From positions 4,168-68,167 of the forward strand of contig JAHDVP010000009.1 in the NCBI GenBank assembly GCA_023384575.1: 64,000 nt of DNA, written 5' to 3'. Below are positions 19,761 to 31,500 of the stretch, piece by piece; position 1 is the stretch's first letter; each line of letters opens with the position of its first letter. Source of the DNA: Acidobacteriota bacterium (lineage in GTDB: Bacteria > Acidobacteriota > Vicinamibacteria > Vicinamibacterales > JAFNAJ01). Made by a program: the position numbers and the translations under genes. The notes under the pieces are model-generated. The model was given only the letters and a program-made list of their open reading frames with translations. It had not been told where the DNA came from and ran no database searches.

Positions 19761-21167
19761 TCAATCTGGCTGTCCCGCAACCGACGCATCGCCACCGGAG
19801 AGCCGGATCTGCTTCGGGTGGTAGCCCGCGAATTCGACGAAGAATCGCTCGTCGATCCGCAGTCCGCACCGTGGATCGACCTCGAGCCGGGCCATCCAGC
19901 CGGTGAACCCGTCGGGGTGACACGCCTCGTCCCAGGCTGGGCCGAGGGAGTTGGTGACGTAGAGGCGGCGGCCATCCCGGCTGAGGGCCATCGACTGAGG
20001 GCCGCCCCCCAGGGGGCGTGTCGGCTGGCTGGGATGGCCCGTCCGCCGGGCGATACCGCCCAGCCGGACGGCGCCCGTCAGGTGTGGCGCCCACGGGTCG
20101 CTGACGTCGTACTGCCGGACCTCGCCCGCGCCCCAGCACGAGACATAGAGGAAGCGGTCGTCGGTCGACAGGCAGAGGTCGGTCACGAGCGGCGGTGCCG
20201 CCCCGACGCCGGCGAGCCACGACGGCAGAGCTTCGTGTGCGGCGGGGTCTGCGGCGATCTCGACGACCTTGCGTGCGCGCCAGCGCGGGTCTCCGTTCGA
20301 GCCGTCCAGGTACCAGAGCCAGATCGCCGCTGACAGCGTGTCGAGTGACGCCATCGCGGCGACGAAGCCGTACGGCCGGCTCTGGTCGTGCGCTGGACGC
20401 GGCGCGCGAAGCCAGTGGCGCTCGTCGCCCATGGGAAGCTGCTGGAGATGCCGCCTCGTCACACGGTCCCACGCATGCAGCGTCTGCCCGGCGCCTCCCT
20501 CCAGCAGGCGGTCGGGCTGCCACTCTCGCGCGGCAGAGCTTCCCGACGGCCAGGCGCTCCCGATCATCGCCTCGTGTGCGAGATGCCATCCGAACTCGCA
20601 GGCACCGGCCGGTGCCTGCCCGCCTGGCGCCGTCCATGCCCCGGCGATCTCGAAAGACGCCGGGTCGAGCCACACCAGCCCCCCTGGGCGCTCGCCTGCC
20701 GCATCGCCGAGGGCAGTCAGGTAGACAGCATCGGGGGCCGCCTGCACAGCGAACGGACGAGCCAGACCCGCATCCGCCGCCAGCGTCGTCGAGTCGATGG
20801 TCCGGGCGAGCGCGGGTCGTAGCGAGCAGGGGACGGTGTCGACGACGTAGATTCGAGACGATCCGGTCGCAGGCGCCACGAGATGACGCCAGCCCCTCTT
20901 CGCCTGACCGCCGTCGGGAGCCGTGACGACGCCAGGCGCCCAGCTCAGGCGGTCGAGCCCGTCGGCGCGTCCGGGCATGTCGAGTTGCCAGATCTGACGG
21001 CCGAAGCCCCGCGAACCGGGGTTGAGATTGACCACGGCCAGGGCATCTGCCCGCGCGTGCGGATCGGCGCTTTCGAGGGCGACGTAACCGAGAACCTCGG
21101 AGGGAGCGGGCCTAGCGGGCTCGGGTTGCGCCTGGAACCACGAGGGAACTCGCCAGCGCGGCAGCAT
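19761..21167 (-). CDS. SELENBP1/methanethiol-oxidase family propeller lacking active-site motifs
   Basis: 468 aa. Clear SBP56-family landmarks: SSRIYVVDT, PGGQAPAGACEFGWHLAHEAMIGSAW, LVTDLCLSTDDRFLYVSCWG followed by VRQYDVSDPWAPHLTG, and GGPQSMALSRDGRRLYVTNSL. Known members are copper-dependent methanethiol oxidases. Here the HHSGWNTCSSC-type segment reads DRLSWAPGVVTA (no HH, no Cys). The HTSHCL segment reads AVQAAPD, and the C-terminal AHELRYPGGD equivalent has lost its His. Only the His of the HLAHEAM segment remains. Likely a non-oxidase paralogue. No signal peptide. Isolated between convergent MaoC and the divergent kinase. Confidence 0.75.
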   Translation of the reverse strand: MLPRWRVPSWFQAQPEPARPAPSEVLGYVALESADPHARADALAVVNLNPGSRGFGRQIWQLDMPGRADGLDRLSWAPGVVTAPDGGQAKRGWRHLVAPATGSSRIYVVDTVPCSLRPALARTIDSTTLAADAGLARPFAVQAAPDAVYLTALGDAAGERPGGLVWLDPASFEIAGAWTAPGGQAPAGACEFGWHLAHEAMIGSAWPSGSSAAREWQPDRLLEGGAGQTLHAWDRVTRRHLQQLPMGDERHWLRAPRPAHDQSRPYGFVAAMASLDTLSAAIWLWYLDGSNGDPRWRARKVVEIAADPAAHEALPSWLAGVGAAPPLVTDLCLSTDDRFLYVSCWGAGEVRQYDVSDPWAPHLTGAVRLGGIARRTGHPSQPTRPLGGGPQSMALSRDGRRLYVTNSLGPAWDEACHPDGFTGWMARLEVDPRCGLRIDERFFVEFAGYHPKQIRLSGGDASVAGQPD

Positions 21168-21453
21168 CAGAGCGGGACCTCACTCACCTTCACGTCACCT
21201 GTGCCTGAAACCCGCCATCGACGTGCCCCGTCGCTTGTCATCGCCGGTGTCCTCCGACGGGGCGGGTGCGATACACTGACGCTCACGACACAGCAGGAGC
21301 GGCACGAAGCGGGGCGGGGCGTCGCTCGTGCAGAGCCTCAGGGCTCGACGATGCCAGGCCCGTGCGTGCGCTCGATGTTCTGCTGGGAGACCGGGGCGCC
21401 CAGGCAGCAGCCATCGTCGCCCCGGGGACCATGCCGAAGTACAGGCGACACAC

Positions 21454-24357
<2,904 letters not shown>

Positions 24358-24364
24358 TCGGCCC

Positions 24365-24925
24365 GTGACTGAGGACGTCACCGAGCTGCTTCAGGCCCAC
24401 GGGGCGGGCGTTCCAGGGGCCTTCGAGCGGCTCGTGCCCGTGGTCTACCACGACCTGCGTCGTCTCGCACGCGGGCAACTGCGTCGCCTGCGCGTCGGCG
24501 AGACCCTCGATACGACGGGGCTCGTCCACGAGGCCTACCTGAAGCTCGTCGACCAGTCGCGCGTGTCGTGGAACGACCGCGGACACTTCTTCGCCGTGTC
24601 GGCCGTCGCGATGCGCCAGATCCTGGTCGATCACGCGCGCCACAAGGGGCGCCGGAAGCGCGGCGGCGACAGGCACCATGCACCCCTGAGCGAGGTCGAC
24701 GTCGCGGTGGCGAACGACGCCCAGCGGCTGCTCGAAATCGATCTCGCGCTCGAGAAACTCGCCGCCGTCGATCCTCGTCTGGTACGGGTAGTCGAGTGCC
24801 GCTACTTCGCGGGGCTGTCGGAGCAGGAGACGGCCGATGCGCTCGGCGTGTCACTCCGCACCGCGCAGCGCGACTGGCTGAAGGCCCGCGCCTGGCTGCG
24901 CGAGGCGCTCGCGTCGCGCGCCTGA
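24365..24925 (+). CDS. ECF sigma factor (Sigma70_ECF group)
   Basis: 186 aa. Region 2 is present as DTTGLVHEAYLKLVD and RGHFFAVSAVAMRQILVDHAR; the basic linker GRRKRGGDR and region 4 helix-turn-helix QETADALGVSLRTAQRDWLKARAWL follow. This subgroup is typically encoded beside propeller-kinases, whose phosphorylation is thought to control it instead of an anti-sigma factor. The GTG is only 7 nt after the kinase stop, so the two are co-expressed. Here the kinase gene comes first. Confidence 0.9.
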   Translation: MTEDVTELLQAHGAGVPGAFERLVPVVYHDLRRLARGQLRRLRVGETLDTTGLVHEAYLKLVDQSRVSWNDRGHFFAVSAVAMRQILVDHARHKGRRKRGGDRHHAPLSEVDVAVANDAQRLLEIDLALEKLAAVDPRLVRVVECRYFAGLSEQETADALGVSLRTAQRDWLKARAWLREALASRA

Positions 24926-25070
24926 GCTCGCGAACACACCCGCGGACGGCAAGGGACGGCCCGGTCGCCGGATTCGCCGGCGGACTCCGCGGGACTCCGC
25001 CGAAGTCGTGGGCGCCACGCGAATCGACTGAACCTTCGCCGTCGTTCATGACACAGATCGAGGAGGCTCG

Positions 25071-26024
25071 ATGAGAGGCAGGGCATTCACGGGTGCGGTG
25101 TTCCTGCTGTCGACACTCGCGTTGCCTGCGGGCGCCGGCGTGGCCACCGAGCGAAATCTCGTGCGCCGGACGCTCGAGCACGGCGGCATCGAGCGCACCT
25201 ACCACGTGCACTACCCGAACCGTCAGCGACCGGGTGCGACACTGCCCGTGGTCATCGTGCTGCACGGCGGCGGGGGCGCGGGCGCCCGGTCGCTGGCCGC
25301 GCGTACCGGCTTCAACGGCATCGCCGACCGCGAGGGATTCATCGTCGTGTACCCCGCAGGCATCGACGGGCAGTGGAACGACGGACGGGGGAAAACCTTC
25401 CGACGGGCCAAGGACAACACGTCGATCGACGACGTCGGGTTCATCGCGGCGATCGTCGACGCGCTGGTCGTCTCGGGCGAGGGCGATCGACGCCGCGTGT
25501 ACGTGGCCGGGGTGTCGAACGGGGGCATGATGGCCCAACGTGTCGGCATCGAGCTCGGTTCGAAGGTGGCGGCCATCGCCGCGGTCATCGCCAACCTGCC
25601 GGCGAACCTCGCGGGCCGCGCGCCGGTTCGGCCCCTTCCGGTGCTGGTGATGAACGGCACCGCAGATCCCCTCGTGCCGTGGCATGGCGGACCGGTTCGC
25701 GTGCTGGGGCGCGAGTATGGGCACGTGCTGTCCACCGAGGCAACCGTCGGCTACTGGGTGCGAGCCGCGGGGCTGCCGGCGGAGCCGGACACCCGCCTGC
25801 TCGACGACCGCGATCCACGCGATCGCTGCCGGGCCGAGGTCCGCACTTACCGCGCGGCGGCACGGCCCGTCGAGGTCGTGCTGTACTCGCTCCAGGGAGC
25901 GGGCCACAACCTGCCTGGAGGACGCACGCCCGACCTGCCGAAACTGGTCGGGCCGCAGTGCCGGGACATCAACGGCTCCGAGGTCATCTGGGACTTTTTC
26001 GCGCGCCACGCCCTGACGCCGTGA
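25071..26024 (+). CDS. PHB depolymerase-family esterase (LpqC-like), exported
   Basis: 317 aa with a signal peptide (GAVFLLSTLALPAGAG). Alpha/beta hydrolase: oxyanion segment VVIVLHGGGGAGARS, nucleophile Ser in AGVSNGGMMAQR, Asp in MNGTADPLVPWHGG, His in GAGHNLPGG. These match the esterases grouped with poly(3-hydroxybutyrate) depolymerases and feruloyl/acetyl-xylan esterases, so a polymer-side-chain ester is a plausible substrate. SD gaggagg is well placed. Confidence 0.85.
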   Translation: MRGRAFTGAVFLLSTLALPAGAGVATERNLVRRTLEHGGIERTYHVHYPNRQRPGATLPVVIVLHGGGGAGARSLAARTGFNGIADREGFIVVYPAGIDGQWNDGRGKTFRRAKDNTSIDDVGFIAAIVDALVVSGEGDRRRVYVAGVSNGGMMAQRVGIELGSKVAAIAAVIANLPANLAGRAPVRPLPVLVMNGTADPLVPWHGGPVRVLGREYGHVLSTEATVGYWVRAAGLPAEPDTRLLDDRDPRDRCRAEVRTYRAAARPVEVVLYSLQGAGHNLPGGRTPDLPKLVGPQCRDINGSEVIWDFFARHALTP

Positions 26025-26054
26025 TGCGCCACGCGGCCGGCGCGAGCCACCTCC

Positions 26055-26082
26055 TGCGTCAGACATGGTGCGTCAGACATGG
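26055..26082 (+). repeat. Perfect 14-nt tandem direct repeat
   Basis: tgcgtcagacatgg occurs twice head to tail (26055-26068 and 26069-26082), upstream of the RidA-like gene and 36 nt before its candidate -10 box. It could be a paired activator site or a replication-slippage product. Confidence 0.6.
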
Positions 26083-26117
26083 ATCGACCCGAGGCAGGCT
26101 GGCGCGATCCGACGACC

Positions 26118-26146
26118 TAAGATACCCTCCTCGGTCACAGGAGGGT
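26118..26146 (+). promoter_or_regulatory. -10 box and inverted repeat covering the RidA-like SD
   Basis: TAAGAT at 26118-26123 is a candidate -10. Directly after it, accctcct (26124-26131) and aggagggt (26139-26146) form a perfect 8-bp inverted repeat with a 7-nt loop; the right arm contains the SD of the ATG at 26150. If the left arm is transcribed the hairpin would hide the SD. If transcription starts at ~26130 the repeat instead is a DNA operator. Confidence 0.45.
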
Positions 26147-26149
26147 GCG

Positions 26150-26602
26150 ATGACCATCAGACAGCTTGCCGTGATCGCGTTGACCGTCGCGGTCGCTGGG
26201 TGTGGGACGAGCGCGCAGCAGCCGACGCGTCGCTACGTCGAACCCCGCACCGCCGCTGACACGACCATGCCGCCGTTCAGCGGCGCCGTGCAGGTGGGCG
26301 ACACGCTGTACCTCTCCGGTGCGCTCGGTCTCGACGAGAATCGGCGTGTCCCGGAGACCGCGGCAGCCGAGGCGAGCAACGTCCTCAACTCGATCCGACA
26401 GACCCTCGAGCGCGCCGGCATGACCATGGACGACCTGGTGGTGGTGCAGGTCTTCTGCCCTGACGTGTCGCACTACGACGCGTTCAATGCGGTGTATCGC
26501 ACCTACTTCACCAAGGAGTACCCTGCGCGCGCGTTCATCGGGTCGGGACCGCTGCTCTTCGGCGCGCGGTTCGAGGTGCAGGGTATCGCCGTGAAGCGAT
26601 AG
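26150..26602 (+). CDS. RidA/YjgF family protein, predicted lipoprotein
   Basis: 150 aa. The N-terminus MTIRQLAVIALTVAVAGC is a lipoprotein signal with lipobox ending in Cys18, so this RidA homologue should be anchored outside the cytoplasm. The RidA core follows: VGDTLYLSGALGLDE, VLNSIRQTLERAGMTMDDLV, the substrate-carboxylate Arg in EYPARAFIGSG, and ARFEVQGIAV. Cytoplasmic RidA destroys reactive 2-aminoacrylate; an exported form must have another substrate or act on an external imine. I chose the ATG at 26150 from the SD (aggaggg) and the lipobox. Confidence 0.85.
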   Translation: MTIRQLAVIALTVAVAGCGTSAQQPTRRYVEPRTAADTTMPPFSGAVQVGDTLYLSGALGLDENRRVPETAAAEASNVLNSIRQTLERAGMTMDDLVVVQVFCPDVSHYDAFNAVYRTYFTKEYPARAFIGSGPLLFGARFEVQGIAVKR

Positions 26603-26848
26603 TGCTGCCGATGTCCCGTGCAGCCCGGACGACTCGTCGGGCATCTCGTCGGGCTCGACAGCACGGCCTCGACGATGGCATCGTGCGCAGGAAGATCGCA
26701 AGGAGCCGCCCGCGTCGACTCGCGACCGCCTCGGGACACGCCGACAACCGGAGTTGTCACATGGCCCCGGTTCAGTCGGTGGTCCAGACGGAATCGGCCT
26801 GAAATCGCCCGGCATAGCTCGTGCAGCGGGCCGGGCATGCTTCAACCC

Positions 26849-27442
26849 ATGCCGCACCTCAAGCTCGACCACCGAGCGACCTACGATGACCTTGTTGCGG
26901 TGCCCGGCCATCTCGTCGCCGAGATCGTCGATGGCGAGCTGTGGACCTCACCGCGACCGGCGCCGCGTCACGCCATGGCCTCGTCGGAGCTCGGTGTGCT
27001 GATCGGTGGCCCTTTCGGTCAAGGCCGAGACGGTCCCGGAGGATGGCGCATCATCGACGAACCGGAACTGCACCTCGACGAGCACGTGGTGGTGCCCGAC
27101 ATCGCCGGATGGCGACTCGAACGGATGCCGAGGCTGCCGGACACGGGCCATTTCCCCGTGGTGCCAGATTGGGTGTGTGAGGTGCTGTCGCCGTCGACGG
27201 CCGCGTTCGATCGCGCGAGGAAGCTCGGTGTGTATGCCGTTCACGGCGTGCGACACGCGTGGCTCGTCGATCCGACCCTGCAGACGCTCGAGGTCCTGCG
27301 ATTGAGCGGCGCGCACTGGACGCTGCTCGCCACATTCGTGGGACGCACTGCCGCGCGAGCGGAGCCCTTCGAGGCGATCGAGCTCGAGCTGGGTTCCCTC
27401 TGGACGCCTGATGCGCCCGACGAGGCGCGAGATCGGTCCTGA
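26849..27442 (+). CDS. Uma2 family protein (DUF820, PD-(D/E)xK nuclease fold)
   Basis: 197 aa (201 if the ATG at 26837 is used). The core follows the Uma2 pattern: TYDDLVAVPGHLVAEIVDGELW, Asp in VVVPDIAGW, Glu in DWVCEVLSPSTAAFDRARKLGVYA with the Lys of RKL, and HAWLVDP. These are the residues expected for a restriction-endonuclease-like metal site. Uma2 proteins are common in several phyla but have no settled role. No partner gene is adjacent. Confidence 0.85.
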   Translation: MPHLKLDHRATYDDLVAVPGHLVAEIVDGELWTSPRPAPRHAMASSELGVLIGGPFGQGRDGPGGWRIIDEPELHLDEHVVVPDIAGWRLERMPRLPDTGHFPVVPDWVCEVLSPSTAAFDRARKLGVYAVHGVRHAWLVDPTLQTLEVLRLSGAHWTLLATFVGRTAARAEPFEAIELELGSLWTPDAPDEARDRS

Positions 27443-27476
27443 CCAGGGGGCGAATCGCTGATCCTGCCCAACGGGC

Positions 27477-27492
27477 CGGCAGCCGCCTGCCG
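27477..27492. terminator. Hairpin between convergent Uma2 and membrane-protein genes
   Basis: cggcag pairs with ctgccg around a 4-nt loop, midway between stops at 27442 and 27516. No T-run. Confidence 0.3.
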
Positions 27493-27515
27493 CCGACCCG
27501 GTTGTCGGGAGACGG

Positions 27516-28295
27516 TCAGCTCGACGTGGCCGCCCGCGGCCTGGACACCGCTCGACCGGCCTCCTGAAAACGTCGCCGGTAAGACCTGGTCCAGAGGTGG
27601 ATGGCGGGGATGCCGACCGCGGCGGGGAGCACCCACGGGACGATGGCCGCCGGCGAGTCGGCCGGAATGCCCAGCAAGCGCCCCGCTGTCGTGACGGCCA
27701 CCGCGGTGTGAAAGGCAATGCCCGACCCCAGCATCGCGCCCATGTGGTGATACCACCAGGCCATCGGCGTCGGCATCGGGTCGCGCCGAATGCGCCAGTA
27801 CTCCCAGACACTGCCCAGGCCGAGCGCCCCGAGCCCGGCGTACGCGACACTGCCCGCCGAGAGGCCCATCCACAGCACGAGCCCCGCCCAGAGACCCACC
27901 ACCGCGTGGAGGACGCTCAGTTCCTTGCGGCGCATCGCCGTCTGGTCCACCTTCAACCGAAGGGCGGCCTGCCCAAGGCGCGCCCCGGCCAGCACGATGG
28001 CCGCCAGCATGCCGAGGAACCCCATGAAGAGGCTCACGCGAACCGACACCCTGGCCACGACGTCTGGCGCGACGGACGCCGGGAGCCGGACGAACGAGAC
28101 CGGGTCGACCACCGCCCAGGTCGCCGAGGTCAGTGCCGTCGCGGCCACGGCGTAGAGGCACCAGAGGAACACGCGTCCCGCGGCGACATGCGTGCGACCG
28201 CCCTTTCTGGCGAAGACCGGGACCCAGAAGGCGCCAAGGCCCACCAGCCCTGCCGCGATGTGCGTCACTCGAAGCGCCGCGTGTACCTCGTCCAT
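27516..28295 (-). CDS. Multi-pass membrane protein, DUF2306-like
   Basis: 259 aa with about seven predicted helices. THIAAGLVGLGAFWVPVFARKGGRTHVAAGR near the N-terminus resembles the start of DUF2306 proteins, with paired His residues in or near the membrane, and a second His-rich stretch WWYHHMG occurs at about residue 185. Function unknown; the His pattern could bind haem or metal, which is inference. I chose the ATG at 28295, which follows a gaggggaggggcg SD; the longer upstream frame is low-complexity. Confidence 0.6.
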   Translation of the reverse strand: MDEVHAALRVTHIAAGLVGLGAFWVPVFARKGGRTHVAAGRVFLWCLYAVAATALTSATWAVVDPVSFVRLPASVAPDVVARVSVRVSLFMGFLGMLAAIVLAGARLGQAALRLKVDQTAMRRKELSVLHAVVGLWAGLVLWMGLSAGSVAYAGLGALGLGSVWEYWRIRRDPMPTPMAWWYHHMGAMLGSGIAFHTAVAVTTAGRLLGIPADSPAAIVPWVLPAAVGIPAIHLWTRSYRRRFQEAGRAVSRPRAATSS

Positions 28296-28482
28296 CTCGC
28301 CCCTCCCCTCGAACAGGTGTGTCAGGAGACGATACGAGCCGCCAGCTGCCGCAACACCTTGGGATCGGACCAATGGCGCCAGAGGCGCGCGAGCGGTCGA
28401 TGCCGTGCCGCGAGTGGTCGATGCGCCAATGAAGGGGAGGGAGGACCGCCGACGTCCCGTGCCGAAGAGGGCGGTGCTCTGA

Positions 28483-28501
28483 TGGCGGTATGATGCCGCC
28501 A
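28483..28501 (+). promoter_or_regulatory. Promoter core 1 of a shared 19-mer
   Basis: tggcggtatgatgccgcca contains TATGAT (28489-28494) between 6-bp inverted arms. The same 19 bases recur at 32008-32026. Transcription would start near 28501, giving a leader of ~40-75 nt for the propeller-amidohydrolase gene. Confidence 0.5.
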
Positions 28502-28574
28502 CCCGCGCGAGCTCGCGAGACACGGGCGAACGCGCAACGTGACGAGGGTCTTGGTCGCCTTGGAGTCATCGTTC

Positions 28575-31500
28575 ATGCATCGACGTCTCGTGTTCGCGGG
28601 CACGATCGGTTCGTTGCCGTGCAGCGTCGTCCGATTCGGTCTGGTGCTGGCGCTGCTCGCGCCACCTGCGGTCGGCTTCGCCCGAGGCGGCCAGGCCGAT
28701 GCCTCGAAGAACGCCGGGAAGGAACCGGCCGGGCTCCCGCTCGCCCCGGCCGAGACGCTGCGCTTCAGTACCAGTGAAGGCACGTGGATCTCGCTCGACG
28801 TCGTCCCGGACGGAACGGGGATTGTCTTCGAGCTGCTCGGCGACCTCTACCGAGTGCCCCTGAGCGGTGGAGCGGTCACGCGTCTCACCTCGGGGATGGC
28901 CTTCGACAGTCAGCCGAGGGTCTCGCCCGACGGGCAGTGGATCGCGTTTGTCTCCGACCGCGACGGCGCCGACAACCTCTGGGTGACACGGATCGACGGC
29001 ACCGAGCCGCGCAAGCTGTCGTCGGAAACGCAGAACGGCCTCGTGTCGCCGGCATGGCTGCCCGATTCACGACACGTCGTCGTGACCCGGATCGCGGCCT
29101 CCGTCGAGCTCCGGATGTACCACGTCGACGGCGGGTCTGGCATCACGCTCGGCGCCGACGATCGCCCGGCCGACCCGGGGGCCGATGCCCCGGGCGGCGG
29201 GCGGGGCGCGCCAGCCAGGGTTGGTGTCGCGGCCTCGCCCGACGGACGGTATCTCTACTTCGCGGAGAACAGCGCCCTGCGCACGCCTGGCCGTGTCTAC
29301 CCCGCTTGGCAGGTGGCCCGGATGACCCTTGCCACGGGCGACGTCGACCCGCTGACGCAGGCCGAGTTCGGGGCGGCGCGGCCGGCCGTCTCACCCGACG
29401 GGCGGCGGCTCGTCTACGTGACGCGTCACGAGACGCAGACCGGGCTGCGGGTGCGCGACCTCGAGACCGGCGACGACCGCTGGCTGCTCTGGCCGGTCGA
29501 CCGTGACGAGATGGACCAGCGCCGCGTCCCGAGCCGAGACCTGTTTCCCGGCTACGCCTTCACGCCCGACGGACGCGAGGTGGTCGTGTCCTTCGAGGGC
29601 AGGATCCATCGCATCCACCTCGGCACCGGTGAGATCGCTGCGGTGCCCTTCGACGTTGACGTGGCACTCGAGGTCGGGCCCGACCTGGCGCGGCCGCAGC
29701 GGGTCGATGCGGGGCCGGTGCGTGCCACCATCGTTCACGACCCGCAGGCCTCCCCGGATGGTCGGCAGCTGGCGCTCTCGGTCCTGACGGCGGTCCACCT
29801 GGTGGAGATCGATCGGTCGGGCGACGCGGTCCGCGCGGGCGCTTCTCGTCGGCTGACGCCCGAGGGGCAGTGGGCCTTCAAGCCGGCATGGTCGCCGGAC
29901 GGGCAGTGGGTGGCTTACGTGACGTGGGATGGCACGGGCGGGCACGTGTGGCGCATTCGCGCCGACGGGAGCGCCGCGCCCGAGCGCCTCACCGCGCATG
30001 CCGCCTTCTACACGGATCTCGTGTACTCGCCCGATGGGCGCCGTCTCGTGGCGCTCCGGGGCAACGCGTACCTGCGCGAGCAGACGTTCAGCGAGTTCGG
30101 GGGCCTTCGCATTCCGCTCGACCTGGTCTCTCTGCCTGCCGAGGGCGGCGACGCGCGACTCATCGTTCCGGCGAGGGGACTCGGACGGCCCCATTTCACC
30201 GACGACCCCACCCGGATCTTCGTGTACTCCACCGACGGGCTCATCTCGTTGCGGGATGATGGCACCGACCGGCGGACGCACCTGCAGGTCACCGGTCCCA
30301 GCCGGCCGGGGGTTCGGACGCCTGCAGCCGCACAGGCCGTGCTGATGCACCCGTCGCAGCGCTGGGCGCTCGCTGTCGTCAACCAGCAACTGTGGGTGCT
30401 CGCCGTGCCGCCGTTCACCGGCCAGGCCACGAAGGTGAGCGTGCGGGAGTCGGCCGTGCCCATCGTCCAGGTCACCGACGTCGGCGCCGACTACTTCGGC
30501 TGGGCTGACGGGGGCGCGACACTCACCTGGGCCATCGGCTCGACGGTCTACCGGCGGCCGCTCTCGAGCCTCGAGTTCCGGAGGGTTGAAGACGATCGAG
30601 AAAAGCCCGCCGCCCAGGAGACGCGACGGCCTCGGGATCTCGACACGAGAGTCGAATCGCTCCCGCTGGCCTTCGAGTACCCGCGGGCACGGCCGACCGG
30701 CACGATCGTGCTGCGCGGCGCGACCGCGATCACGATGGGCGAGGCCGGGGTCGTCGAGCAGGCCGACATCGTCGTCACCGACGGCCGCATCGCGGCCGTC
30801 GGTCCGCGCGGCCGCGTGAGGCTGCCCGACGGCGCCAGAGAGGTCGACGTGTCGGGGCGCTTCGTCGTGCCCGGGTTCGTCGATACACACGCCCACTGGG
30901 AGTTCCGCACGCACGACGTGCTCGAGCCGCACAACTGGACGCTCGTGGCCAACCTCGCGTACGGCGTGACGACCGGTCTCGACGTGCAGACGTTCACGAA
31001 CGATTACTTCGCCTACCGCGACCTCGTCGAGACGGGCGGCTCCCTCGGCCAACGAGCCTTCATGACCGGTCCTGGCGTCTTCTCGACCAACGACTTCCAG
31101 TCGTACGAGGCCACGCTCGACTACCTCCGCCGCTACGTCGACCACTACCGCACGCGCAACCTCAAGAGCTACCTGGTCGGCAACCGCAGGCAACGCCAGT
31201 GGGTGGTGCAGGCATCGCGTGAGCTCGGGCTGCTCACGACCACCGAGGGCGGAGCCGATCTGAAGCTCGACCTCACACATGCGATCGATGGCATGCACGG
31301 CAACGAGCACAACCTGCCCGTCGTGCCGCTCTATCGCGACGTCATCGAGGTCTTCGCGAGGACGCGCACCGCGTACACGCCCACGCTGCTCGTGCAGTAC
31401 GGAGCGCCGACGGCCGTCGACTGGTTCTTCACGCGGACCGACGTCCTCGCAGACGAGAAGCTGAAGCGGTTCTATCCGCAGAACCGGCTCGCCGAGATGG

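Noticed and set aside
26124-26150. Riboswitch before the RidA-like gene
   Set aside because: Only one short hairpin, and its left arm may not be transcribed. No aptamer-like structure seen.
28483-28501. A leaderless start for the propeller-amidohydrolase at the first 19-mer
   Set aside because: No start codon follows the box at 6 nt; the nearest in-frame starts are at 28539 and 28575.
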